DNA of 20,701 bases, from assembly GCA_036745875.1 (NCBI GenBank), contig DAIOFH010000066.1, forward strand, positions 1 to 20,701, read 5' to 3'. Origin of the DNA: DAIOFH01 sp036745875. Its GTDB lineage: Bacteria > Planctomycetota > SZUA-567. The position numbers and the translations under genes are program-made. Below, one piece after another: positions 14,387 through 20,701 of the stretch. The notes under the pieces were generated by a model. The model had not been told where the DNA came from, ran no database searches, and worked only from the letters and a program-made list of their open reading frames with translations. How positions within the stretch are numbered: the first letter of the stretch is position 1; the number at the start of each line of letters is the position of its first letter.

Positions 14387-15034
14387 TCATACTAATAGTA
14401 GAGAATCCAGAAATGACGCCATCTCTTCGACAGAATAAAATACACTGCCTAGATTATTCTTTTCAAGTTCGGCGATGTCGGCGGACTCCGCCCATGCAGC
14501 AGATAGGATCTGAACGCCCGCCTTGCGGCTGCCGGCGATGTCTCCTGCGGTATCACCAATGTAGACTGCTTCCTCCGGTTGCAGGTTCAGTTTGCCGAGG
14601 ACGCTTGTGATTCCGTCTGCTTTGCAGATATTGTTTGGCTTGCCTGTTTCGATGGGTTCAAAAGTATCTTCCATGCCGAAAAGCCGGAGAGTGATGGCAA
14701 GGGCGCGGTCACCTTTACCGGTGACCAACGCGACATTTATTCCCAGTTTTTTAATTTTCATGATCAAATCAATGATGCCGTCGACAGGTTTGGCGCAAAG
14801 GGCGGGATGAAGTTTTTCATAAAACCGGTGATAGATTTCGAGCCCTTCCGCAGCTTTTCCCGGTACTAGCTCGTTGAGGATGCCTTCTTCCGACAGGCCA
14901 AACTGCGCACTGATTTCGTCATTTGTCTTTGTCGTGTCGGTCAAAGCCTCGACCGTGCTGCGCAAAGATGTGGTGCAGAGAGTGAAGGTGTCGGCGATTG
15001 TCCCGTCCATATCGAAAATAACGCATTTAAGCAT
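14387..15034 (-). CDS. HAD-family phosphatase (phosphoglycolate phosphatase-like)
   Basis: A 215-residue haloacid-dehalogenase-type hydrolase. Motif I is FDMDGT (nucleophile Asp8, general acid Asp10), motif II LVTGK (Thr105), motif III Lys132 in ETGKPN, and motif IV YIGDTAGD (Asp161, Asp165). A helical cap lies at about 15-85, as in phosphoglycolate and pyrophosphate phosphatases (Gph/PpaX), but substrate assignment within this group is unreliable. ATG 15034 begins at the conserved strand. Its ribosome site AAGG starts directly after the T-run of the tRNA terminator. There is therefore no room for its own promoter between the tRNA and this gene. Confidence 0.87.
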   Translation of the reverse strand: MLKCVIFDMDGTIADTFTLCTTSLRSTVEALTDTTKTNDEISAQFGLSEEGILNELVPGKAAEGLEIYHRFYEKLHPALCAKPVDGIIDLIMKIKKLGINVALVTGKGDRALAITLRLFGMEDTFEPIETGKPNNICKADGITSVLGKLNLQPEEAVYIGDTAGDIAGSRKAGVQILSAAWAESADIAELEKNNLGSVFYSVEEMASFLDSLLLV

Positions 15035-15047
15035 GGTCAGATACCTT

Positions 15048-15078
15048 AAAAAAAGAACCGGGCGCAAATCGCCCGGTT
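15048..15078 (-). terminator. Rho-independent terminator of tRNA-Leu
   Basis: A 9-bp stem AACCGGGCG/CGCCCGGTT (15056-15064 with 15070-15078) with a 5-nt loop is followed on the minus strand by seven T residues (15054-15048). It begins 8 nt after the tRNA CCA end. The HAD gene starts 13 nt beyond the T-run. Confidence 0.92.
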
Positions 15079-15086
15079 GTATAATT

Positions 15087-15170
15087 TGGTGCGGGAAGGG
15101 AGACTCGAACTCCCACAGGTTGCCCTACAAGATCCTAAATCTTGCGCGTCTGCCATTCCGCCATTCCCGC
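15087..15170 (-). tRNA. tRNA-Leu (anticodon UAG)
   Basis: Read on the minus strand, the acceptor arms GCGGGAA (15170-15164) and TTCCCGC (15097-15091) pair perfectly, followed by the discriminator A and an encoded CCA (15089-15087). The anticodon stem CAAGA/TCTTG holds the loop TTTAGGA with anticodon TAG (UAG), decoding CUA/CUG-type leucine codons. The T-arm GGGAG-TTCGAGT-CTCCC is intact, and a long variable arm typical of leucine tRNAs is present. It lies 28 bp downstream of the unknown gene at 15199-15846. Confidence 0.97.
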
Positions 15171-15198
15171 GATTTTCGGCATCATATTTCCAATCGCG

Positions 15199-15846
15199 CT
15201 AATCCAGCGCCTCAAGTTCGACAAGGCAGCGCTCGATACGCTCCTTCAGGCCGCCGGGAATGGCATTGGTCATCGAAACCTTGCGGCGAAGCTCCCTGGC
15301 GATGCGGAGGATGGAATTGAGTTCACGCTTCCTGTTTTCCGATCCTTCCTGCGCCGCTTCCGAGTCGATGACAGGCCGGAGGCATTGACGCAATTCCTTG
15401 CGGAGTTCGGGTTCGTCATCCTCCCCGTCGAAGGCGCGGCGGTGCAGTTCACCCATTTCCTCTTCAGGGATCTGTTCACGGCGGCGCACTTTGTCGAGAA
15501 GCTCGACCGTTTGGAAATCGGGAATGCTGGTCGCGACCTGTCCCGAATCGTCCTCTTCGAAGTCCTGCAGGCGCTTGCCTTCATATTTTTTCATATAGTT
15601 ATAGCTGACCATCAGCTTCTGGACGGTAGGTTTTTTCAGCCCAAGTTCGCGGGCGCAGTAGACCTCGAAATCGTCGTAGCCCCATTCCTTGTAGTCACCG
15701 CCATAAACGACTTCGTTGAGAAGGCGTCCAAGTTCGATCCATGAGGCGCGAAATTGACGCAATGCGGAAAGAACCTGGTGACGCAAACTGCCTGCTTCGA
15801 GATTGTCGAGCCGGGCATCTATTTTTTTCATTGTAGAACTTACCAT
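15199..15846 (-). CDS. Conserved-looking helix-turn-helix-like protein of unknown function
   Basis: A 215-residue soluble, charged protein. The N-terminal half has LRHQVLSALRQFRASWIELG (21-40), a WGYDDFEVYCARELGL segment (55-70), and KKPTVQKLMVSYNYM (71-85). The last two read like a helix-turn-helix, so DNA binding is plausible. The remainder is Glu/Arg-rich and predicted helical (about 90-215), possibly coiled coil. I recall similar 'sWxELGxxL...WGxxxFExYC' proteins of unknown function in other bacteria but cannot name the family. ATG 15846 has AAAGG upstream; ATG 15831 is less well supported. It has a near-consensus promoter and lies just upstream of tRNA-Leu on the same strand, so the two may share a transcript. 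Confidence 0.75.
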   Translation of the reverse strand: MVSSTMKKIDARLDNLEAGSLRHQVLSALRQFRASWIELGRLLNEVVYGGDYKEWGYDDFEVYCARELGLKKPTVQKLMVSYNYMKKYEGKRLQDFEEDDSGQVATSIPDFQTVELLDKVRRREQIPEEEMGELHRRAFDGEDDEPELRKELRQCLRPVIDSEAAQEGSENRKRELNSILRIARELRRKVSMTNAIPGGLKERIERCLVELEALD

Positions 15847-15901
15847 AAGCCGCCTTTTGCTGAGAGTACGTCAATAAATATACTGCTGCGAGAAGCAGAG
15901 T

Positions 15902-15930
15902 ATTATAACAATTTACGATTGCCATGGCAA
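15902..15930 (-). promoter_or_regulatory. Promoter of the helix-turn-helix-like gene
   Basis: On the minus strand TTGCCA (15930-15925, 5/6) and TATAAT (15907-15902, 6/6) are separated by exactly 17 bp. Transcription would start near 15895, leaving a leader of about 50 nt. The -35 lies inside the palindrome described separately. Confidence 0.7.
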
Positions 15931-15944
15931 GCAATCTTGTAAAT
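15911..15944. promoter_or_regulatory. Palindromic operator-like element between divergent genes
   Basis: ATTTAC-GATTGC (15911-15922) is inverted as GCAATC-TT-GTAAAT (15931-15944). At the centre is the perfect 12-bp palindrome TTGCCATGGCAA (15919-15930). It covers the -35 box of the leftward promoter and lies upstream of hom on the other side, so a bound protein could control both. Confidence 0.5.
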
Positions 15945-16065
15945 GCCGGTTATGGCGGCAAAATTACGCGATTTTACTTGCCTATCGGGGAGTTCGTTGC
16001 AAAATAGGGGTATATACTTCATCATGTTCTCTTTACCACTCTCAAGCCAATACAATGGGGCAGAA

Positions 16066-17415
16066 ATGGCAGACAAGAAAATGTGCGGTGTCGGGTTGGT
16101 CGGTTCTGGTGTCGTCGGCGGAGGCGTCGCGGAGGCGCTTCTAAACAGGCGCGAACTGCTGAAAAAGCGTTCTGGAGTGGACATCGACCTTGTCATGGTC
16201 GCTGACAAGGATCGCGCGCGCGCCATTTCAACGGGAATTTCCCCTGATAAAATAGTCGATGACTTTAATGTCCTGGTCAAAAATCCAGATATCGACGTGG
16301 TAGTCGAACTCATAGGCGGCGTCGGCATCGCCTATAATGCTGTAATGGCCGCCTTGGATGCGGGAAAGCATGTCGTCACGGCAAACAAGGCGCTCTTGGC
16401 CGAACGTGGCCAGGAAATATTCAAGAAGGCCAGGGAAAAGAATTGCATTGTCGCTTTCGAAGCGGCGGTTGCGGGTGGGATTCCCCTCCTTCTTTCCCTC
16501 CGCGAAGGCCTTATCGCCAGCCGTCTCAACTCGCTCCTCGGCATTGTCAATGGAACCTGCAACTACATTCTTTCCGAAATGACGGCGAAAGGCATTACCT
16601 TCGCAGAATGCCTCAAGGAAGCGCAGCGCCTCGGATTTGCCGAAGCCGACCCCTCGTCCGACATCGACGGCAAAGACTCGGGGCATAAATTGGCCCTTCT
16701 GTCCGCATTGGCATTCGAGACCTGGATTGATTATCCGACCCTGCATATTGAGGGAATCCGGAATATCCAGGACGAGGATATAAAGATCACAGCGGATCTG
16801 GGGTATACCGTAAAACTTCTTGGGGTTATCCGCACCGATCCGACGCCGATTCCGGCGGAGCAGGGCGGTAAGGGCGTTATCGAAGCGCCTGGCAAGCTGT
16901 ATCTGTCGGTGCATCCTGCGCTCCTGAAGAAAAGCAATCCCCTTGCCGCAGTTTCCGGCAGCCTGAACGCGGTTGAAACAGACGGCGATGTGGTGATGGA
17001 GAGTATGTTCTACGGCCGTGGCGCCGGCAGGCATCCCACCGCTTCCGCGGTCGTCTCGGACATCGTCGCGGTCGGCAAATCGGTCGTTTACGGCGGTCTC
17101 GGCCCACGCTGGTTCCCGCCACAGGAAAACGCCTACCAGGTCGCGCCGATGGACGATTACCGGACCCGCTATTACCTCCGCTTCATTGTTGGCGACAAAC
17201 CGGGCGTTCTTGGCAAGCTCGCGACCGCCCTCGGCAAGGAAGACGTCTCCATCGCCGCTATGCACCAGTTTGAAAGCGACCGTTCCGATGGCGCAGCTTC
17301 CGTATGCCTCCTGACCCATGAAGCGCGTGAAGGCAGCGTACGAAACGCCATCAAGGCAATCGGTGAAATGGGATTCCTGAACGGCGAACCCACTTTATTC
17401 CGCATAGAAGGATGA
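16066..17415 (+). CDS. hom: Homoserine dehydrogenase with C-terminal ACT domain
   Basis: A 449-residue enzyme that reduces aspartate semialdehyde to homoserine in threonine and methionine synthesis. The N-terminal nucleotide-binding fold has GLVGSGVVGGGV (10-21). Catalytic and substrate-binding blocks are VTANKALLAERG (Lys108), GIVNGTCNYILSEM (159-172), and EADPSSDIDGKDSGHKLALL with Asp204 and Lys208. The C-terminal ACT domain (about 368-449; YYLRFIVGDKPGVLGKLA) is the usual site of feedback control, typically by threonine. The size is normal. ATG 16066 is preferred because GGGG precedes it with 5-nt spacing and the family's N-terminus begins there; ATG 15943 or 16024 would add non-conserved residues. 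It heads a probable operon with two downstream genes. Confidence 0.95.
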   Translation: MADKKMCGVGLVGSGVVGGGVAEALLNRRELLKKRSGVDIDLVMVADKDRARAISTGISPDKIVDDFNVLVKNPDIDVVVELIGGVGIAYNAVMAALDAGKHVVTANKALLAERGQEIFKKAREKNCIVAFEAAVAGGIPLLLSLREGLIASRLNSLLGIVNGTCNYILSEMTAKGITFAECLKEAQRLGFAEADPSSDIDGKDSGHKLALLSALAFETWIDYPTLHIEGIRNIQDEDIKITADLGYTVKLLGVIRTDPTPIPAEQGGKGVIEAPGKLYLSVHPALLKKSNPLAAVSGSLNAVETDGDVVMESMFYGRGAGRHPTASAVVSDIVAVGKSVVYGGLGPRWFPPQENAYQVAPMDDYRTRYYLRFIVGDKPGVLGKLATALGKEDVSIAAMHQFESDRSDGAASVCLLTHEAREGSVRNAIKAIGEMGFLNGEPTLFRIEG

Positions 17416-17479
17416 GGCGACGCGACAGTTATCCGGAAGGGGAAGCGATTATAATCCAGGCTTGATACGGGAGACGACC

Positions 17480-19051
17480 ATGGGAGACGCTACCGGAGGA
17501 AAAAAGGGCAAAGGCATGTTTTCCTGGCTGATTGGCAATGTATTTCGGCCCGGCTGGAGGAGATGGCTGATCTTTGTCATCGCCCTTGCGGTATTTCTCA
17601 TACTTGTCTCGTTCCTGCGGGGAGGCGTGGATTACAAGCGCGACCCCGGAGCCCTTGTCTCGCGTAATGCATTGTTTTATCTGGAAGCGAAAAACATTGA
17701 TGCCGCCATGCGCAACGCCGGGATGTGGTCGCTGTGGAATGATGAACGCCGTGCCGCCGGCGACGAGCAATGGAACCATATTCAAGCACTTTTGGCCGGA
17801 GCCATCAGCGACAAAGTACACGGTCTTGGCTCACGCTTGCCGCTTGGCTGGCTGACCTCGTCAGACACCGCAGCCCTGGCGGTGCTGGAGCCGGTTACGA
17901 ACGGCCAGAATGCCTGGATCCTCTTCGTCAAGGTGCCGAATCCGCAAACCTCCGTCAAGGAACTGCGCCAGGAGCCTGGCGTCACCGTTTCGCCATACCG
18001 CGAAGCCAATAACCTTTTCGAAATAACCGGCAACGACAACAGTACCTTGTCTGTCGCCACCGTCGGCCCCTGGCTGGTCGTGTCGTCATCCTTTGAACCC
18101 CTGCTGTTTGCGGCGGAAGCGGTCCGCCGCCCGGGTGTTAGCCTCTCTTCATCTTTGACGCTGCCGAACTGGCGGGGAGACGGGGCGTTGCGGGGCATGC
18201 TTGATCCCAAGTTCGCACTTGCCGATACTACCTCCACCGCGCCTTTGGCGCGTCTCGTCGGCTGGATGGAGAAGGATTCACGTTTTGTATTTTCCATTAA
18301 AACCGACAAGGAAAGCCGTCTACAGGTCGACGGCGCGTTCGCCAAGCTGGGCGAGACGAAAAGCGATACCTGGCTTTGGTCATTTATCAAGTTCATACTG
18401 AAGATCGTGGCGCTTCTCTGCCTCCTGTTGGCTGCCGCAATCATCCTGGTGATGCTGGGCTGGGGTGGATGGCTCAAGACTCTTGCAGTGAAAACCGGTA
18501 TCCATCCTAAGGACAAACCGAAAAATATCGAGCCGTCGGAAGCGTTCAAGGAAGACGCCGGAGTGGCTGTCGCCGGCAGTGCGGCAGAACCGTCTCCCGA
18601 CGACCCGATCGTTCCGCCAAATTACCGCGAACCCAGGACAGACACCGGTTCCCTTGTCAACCCAATGCAGGAATCGGATGTGGATTTTGCCCCGGCGGAA
18701 CCGATCGAGACATTCCCCGAAACAATAGACGTCGAATCTATCGATCCGCTGGCCGGGCATTTGCTGCCCGAGGACAATCCCGATGGGGAGGAAACGGCCA
18801 CCGCCGAGCCTGATACAGTATCAACCACAGAGGAATTCATTGGCGAACCCGTTGTGGAGCCGGTGAAGAGTCCGCCCCGTCCACGGAAAAAGCCGGCAAA
18901 GTCGGAAGAAGACAACCAGGATTCCGTCGATGTAGAGGCTACCGTGGAAGAGGAAAAGGAGGAAGACGACAATGCAGAACCGCCGCGTTCGCGCCGACGT
19001 TTACCTCGTCGCAAAAAATCCGACGATGAACCAGACGTCGATGAACAATAA
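17480..19051 (+). CDS. Two-transmembrane protein with acidic tail, unknown function
   Basis: A 523-residue membrane protein that I do not recognise. A basic N-terminus (residues 8-28) precedes a first transmembrane helix at about 29-46. A roughly 250-residue domain rich in Leu, Ala and Ser follows, then a second transmembrane helix at about 303-329. The last ~185 residues are Pro/Glu/Asp-rich and probably disordered, ending in a basic patch (PRSRRRLPRRKK) and an acidic terminus. By the positive-inside rule both ends are cytoplasmic and the middle domain is outside the membrane. The middle region faintly recalls DUF3352-type extracytoplasmic domains; I am not confident of that. ATG 17480 has GGGAG upstream. 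A TATAAT inside the palindrome GATTATAATC (17447-17456) precedes it, but without a clear -35. It lies 64 bp after hom and 11 bp before a deacetylase. Confidence 0.8.
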   Translation: MGDATGGKKGKGMFSWLIGNVFRPGWRRWLIFVIALAVFLILVSFLRGGVDYKRDPGALVSRNALFYLEAKNIDAAMRNAGMWSLWNDERRAAGDEQWNHIQALLAGAISDKVHGLGSRLPLGWLTSSDTAALAVLEPVTNGQNAWILFVKVPNPQTSVKELRQEPGVTVSPYREANNLFEITGNDNSTLSVATVGPWLVVSSSFEPLLFAAEAVRRPGVSLSSSLTLPNWRGDGALRGMLDPKFALADTTSTAPLARLVGWMEKDSRFVFSIKTDKESRLQVDGAFAKLGETKSDTWLWSFIKFILKIVALLCLLLAAAIILVMLGWGGWLKTLAVKTGIHPKDKPKNIEPSEAFKEDAGVAVAGSAAEPSPDDPIVPPNYREPRTDTGSLVNPMQESDVDFAPAEPIETFPETIDVESIDPLAGHLLPEDNPDGEETATAEPDTVSTTEEFIGEPVVEPVKSPPRPRKKPAKSEEDNQDSVDVEATVEEEKEEDDNAEPPRSRRRLPRRKKSDDEPDVDEQ

Positions 19052-19062
19052 TTGGCAAATTC

Positions 19063-19926
19063 ATGGCAATATCAACGCGACGCCTGATTGTCAATGCTGA
19101 CGACTTTGGACTATCCCAGCCTGTGAACATCGGGATAGTCCAAGCGTTTCAGGAAGGCATCCTCACTTCGACGACATTATTGGCCAACGCTCCGGCCTTT
19201 GATCATGCGATACATCTTGCCAGGGAAAATGGCGGCTTGGCTATCGGCGTGCACTTGAATCTGGTCAGGGGAAGGCCGCTTTCGGAGCCTGAACGGGTAA
19301 AAGAGCTGATCGACTCTGACGGTAAATTCAGGCGGTTTCGCTATAAGAATTTTACTGAGAAATTCCTTATCGCTGCCGAGGTGGAATACCGCAGGCAGAT
19401 AGAGAAGGTCCTACACTCCGGAATCGTTCCCACCCATATCGATTTTGAAAAACATCATGCCTGGCAGTCGCGCTTGTACGAACTCGCCTGCCGTGTTGCC
19501 GCCGAGTTCAACATCAAGGCTGTGCGCAATCTCACCGAACCTGTGTTTTGGGCTGTCAAGAACATGGGTTGGCCGGGGATGAAGCGGCTGCTTATGTCGG
19601 CGCTCCTTCGGGCCGGCGTTACGCTTGACAAAAGAAAAGTCGCCCTGGCCATGCCTGACCGCCTTCTGGGACAGACTGAAATTGGCTTGATGGATGAAGA
19701 TATGTGGCTGAAAATGCTTGCCAACCTGCCGGAGGGAACTTCGGAAGTGATGGTTCATCCCGGCAGACTGGAACCGTTTGATTGGGTTGACAGCGACATG
19801 GGGGCGAGTTGGCTCTCCCGGTCCCGGCAGGTGGAACTGGACGCGATACTGTCACCTGCGGTGCATACTCTTATCCAACGCCACCGGGTGGAGCTTATTA
19901 CTTTTCGCGATCTACATGAAGAGTGA
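19063..19926 (+). CDS. YdjC/ChbG-family carbohydrate deacetylase
   Basis: A 287-residue metal-dependent deacetylase of the YdjC family, whose characterised member ChbG removes acetyl groups from chitooligosaccharides. The N-terminal block NADDFGLS (11-18, metal ligand Asp14), GVHLNLV (62-68, His64), THIDFEKHHA (124-133, His125) and VHPG near the C-terminus are present. This position of Asp, His and His is the family's metal site. There is no signal peptide, so it is probably cytosolic. Other members act on different N-acetylated sugars or in hopanoid synthesis (HpnK-like), so the substrate is open. It starts 11 bp after the membrane-protein stop and has only a weak ribosome site, which suggests coupling. 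It converges on the next gene with a 3-bp gap. Confidence 0.88.
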   Translation: MAISTRRLIVNADDFGLSQPVNIGIVQAFQEGILTSTTLLANAPAFDHAIHLARENGGLAIGVHLNLVRGRPLSEPERVKELIDSDGKFRRFRYKNFTEKFLIAAEVEYRRQIEKVLHSGIVPTHIDFEKHHAWQSRLYELACRVAAEFNIKAVRNLTEPVFWAVKNMGWPGMKRLLMSALLRAGVTLDKRKVALAMPDRLLGQTEIGLMDEDMWLKMLANLPEGTSEVMVHPGRLEPFDWVDSDMGASWLSRSRQVELDAILSPAVHTLIQRHRVELITFRDLHEE

Positions 19927-19929
19927 TTC

Positions 19930-20635
19930 CTACCACATCTTTACGCTTGTCCGCAATGTGAAGGGGAATTTGCTGCCGGCGTATGAGCCGTTCCGCGAAT
20001 GGGTGTCATATTTTTCGGCGTTATTGAAGAATTTTCGCAGGGATTGGATGGTTTGCGACTCGTTCTCGGCTGGTGCGCTTCTGAGCGCATTGTTCAGCTT
20101 TGACAAGATGGATTCGAGACGGCCTTTCTCATTCTCCGCCGTTGCTGACGGCTTGCCGCCTTCTTTGCCTATTGTACCGGAAACGTACATGTTGCCTTTG
20201 GCGTCAAGCCCGATGCTGAAGTCATTTTCGTATTCACCCGCGGCAAAGGCATCATCCAGCAAGAAGCTCGAGAATCGGCGGAAATCCGCATCCGCGTTTT
20301 GCCTATGGGCTTCATTGCCGCCGAATTCCATCAGCCCGCCGCGCGCAGTGTATGTTAATATGACCCAGTCTGAACGATCTTCAAACAGATGCTTGTTCGT
20401 TTCATACAGTTCCGCCGCCTTTTGCCTGGGCTTCCACCTCGTAACTGCCGTCTTTATTGACCTTTGCCCCAGCCATACCGTTGATGTCAATCCGCCCGAT
20501 CAACTCGTCCATACGGTTTTTCGCCTGCCGCTTGAGAACGCTTGCTTCCGAGTTCTGTCTTTCATAAAGATCAGCAAAATTCATCCTGGAGTCGTTGGGA
20601 AAGCGATAGGCAGTGGGCAAGGATATTCCAGACAC
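19930..20635 (-). pseudogene. Unknown gene interrupted by one +1 frameshift
   Basis: Two overlapping minus-strand frames join into one protein of about 234 residues. The first runs from GTG 20635 and reads as far as Ala-Gln-Ala-Lys (Lys72 codon 20422-20420). The second continues from 20418 as AAELYETNKHLF and ends at 19930. Skipping one base (G20419) beside the AAAAGG tract restores the frame; without it the product stops at 20402 after 77 residues. The start is well supported, with AAAGGAG 6 nt before the GTG and a promoter further upstream. The restored protein is hydrophilic, with no signal peptide or transmembrane segment. It includes a FSIGLDAKGNMYVSG segment and a helical C-terminal half. 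I do not recognise the family. The break may be a real mutation, an assembly error, or less likely programmed frameshifting. Confidence 0.7.
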
Positions 20636-20665
20636 AGCAGTCTCCTTTATAGCGAATACAGCACA

Positions 20666-20693
20666 AGGATATTAGCGGTTACAGCCGTGTCAA
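20666..20693 (-). promoter_or_regulatory. Promoter of the frameshifted gene
   Basis: On the minus strand TTGACA (20693-20688, 6/6) is followed after 16 bp by TATCCT (20671-20666, 4/6). This places the start of transcription about 25 bp before the GTG codon, with AAAGGAG in between. Confidence 0.5.
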
Positions 20694-20701
20694 ACTTGAG
20701 A

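Noticed and set aside
13722..14390. 222-residue open frame antisense to the CheX-type gene
   Set aside because: It reads through the strong terminator and the whole CheX domain, and no motifs are visible.
15142..15744. 200-residue open frame antisense to the helix-turn-helix-like gene
   Set aside because: It begins inside the tRNA gene; the minus-strand gene has a proper promoter and ribosome site.
16228..17319. 363-residue open frame antisense to hom
   Set aside because: It lies wholly inside the clear homoserine dehydrogenase gene and has no start signal or recognisable domain.
20402..20490. Programmed -1 frameshift at the A-run of the 19930-20635 gene
   Set aside because: The frame change needed is +1, not -1, and no heptameric slippery site or downstream structure is evident; an indel is simpler.
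1..20701. CRISPR array, insertion sequence or defence system
   Set aside because: No regularly spaced repeats, transposase frame or recognisable defence gene is present on either strand.

Overview
The window (about 20.7 kb) is an ordinary bacterial chromosomal segment. I can support 18 intact protein genes, one broken gene, one tRNA, several rho-independent terminators and a few well-formed promoters. One gene, at 2447-3226, encodes a secreted, cysteine-rich protein with Val/Thr/Lys-rich repeats and a CEEYTVNV segment. It looks like the YTV-type cell-wall proteins known from Planctomycetes, so a planctomycete or other PVC-group organism is my best guess (low to moderate confidence). Paired arylacetate-CoA ligases and CPPC thioredoxins would fit an anaerobic or fermentative lifestyle, but this is inference.

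Layout. 1-692: a perfect 25-bp inverted repeat, then an orphan terminase-small-subunit-like DNA-binding gene. 702-2192 (-): NAD+ synthetase whose N-terminal glutaminase domain looks catalytically dead. 2447-3226 (-): the YTV-like wall protein, with a near-consensus promoter and a strong terminator. 3227-3932: an AT-rich, gene-free spacer ending in a structured leader for class II fructose-bisphosphate aldolase (3933-4910). 5052-8160: a paaK / tandem-ACT / paaK operon for CoA activation of aryl acids. 8258-8919: two tandem thioredoxins, closed by a textbook terminator. 9132-10061: a XerC/D-type recombinase. 10177-11567: coaD and a metallophosphoesterase. 11768-14276: cheB, cheY and a degenerate-receiver/CheX fusion, behind a near-consensus promoter overlapped by three 11-bp repeats.

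On the minus strand from 15846 down to 14387 lie an unknown helix-turn-helix-like gene, tRNA-Leu(UAG), a terminator and a HAD phosphatase, packed so tightly that they look transcriptionally linked. Diverging from them on the plus strand are homoserine dehydrogenase, an unknown two-transmembrane protein with a long acidic tail, and a YdjC/ChbG-family deacetylase (16066-19926). The right end (19930-20635, -) holds an unknown gene with a good promoter and ribosome site, interrupted by a single +1 frameshift.

I found no CRISPR array, insertion sequence or recognisable defence system. The most interesting points are the amidase-degenerate NAD+ synthetase, the mRNA-tRNA-terminator-HAD arrangement, the wall protein, the chemotaxis adaptation trio with its repeat-bearing promoter, and the frameshifted gene.
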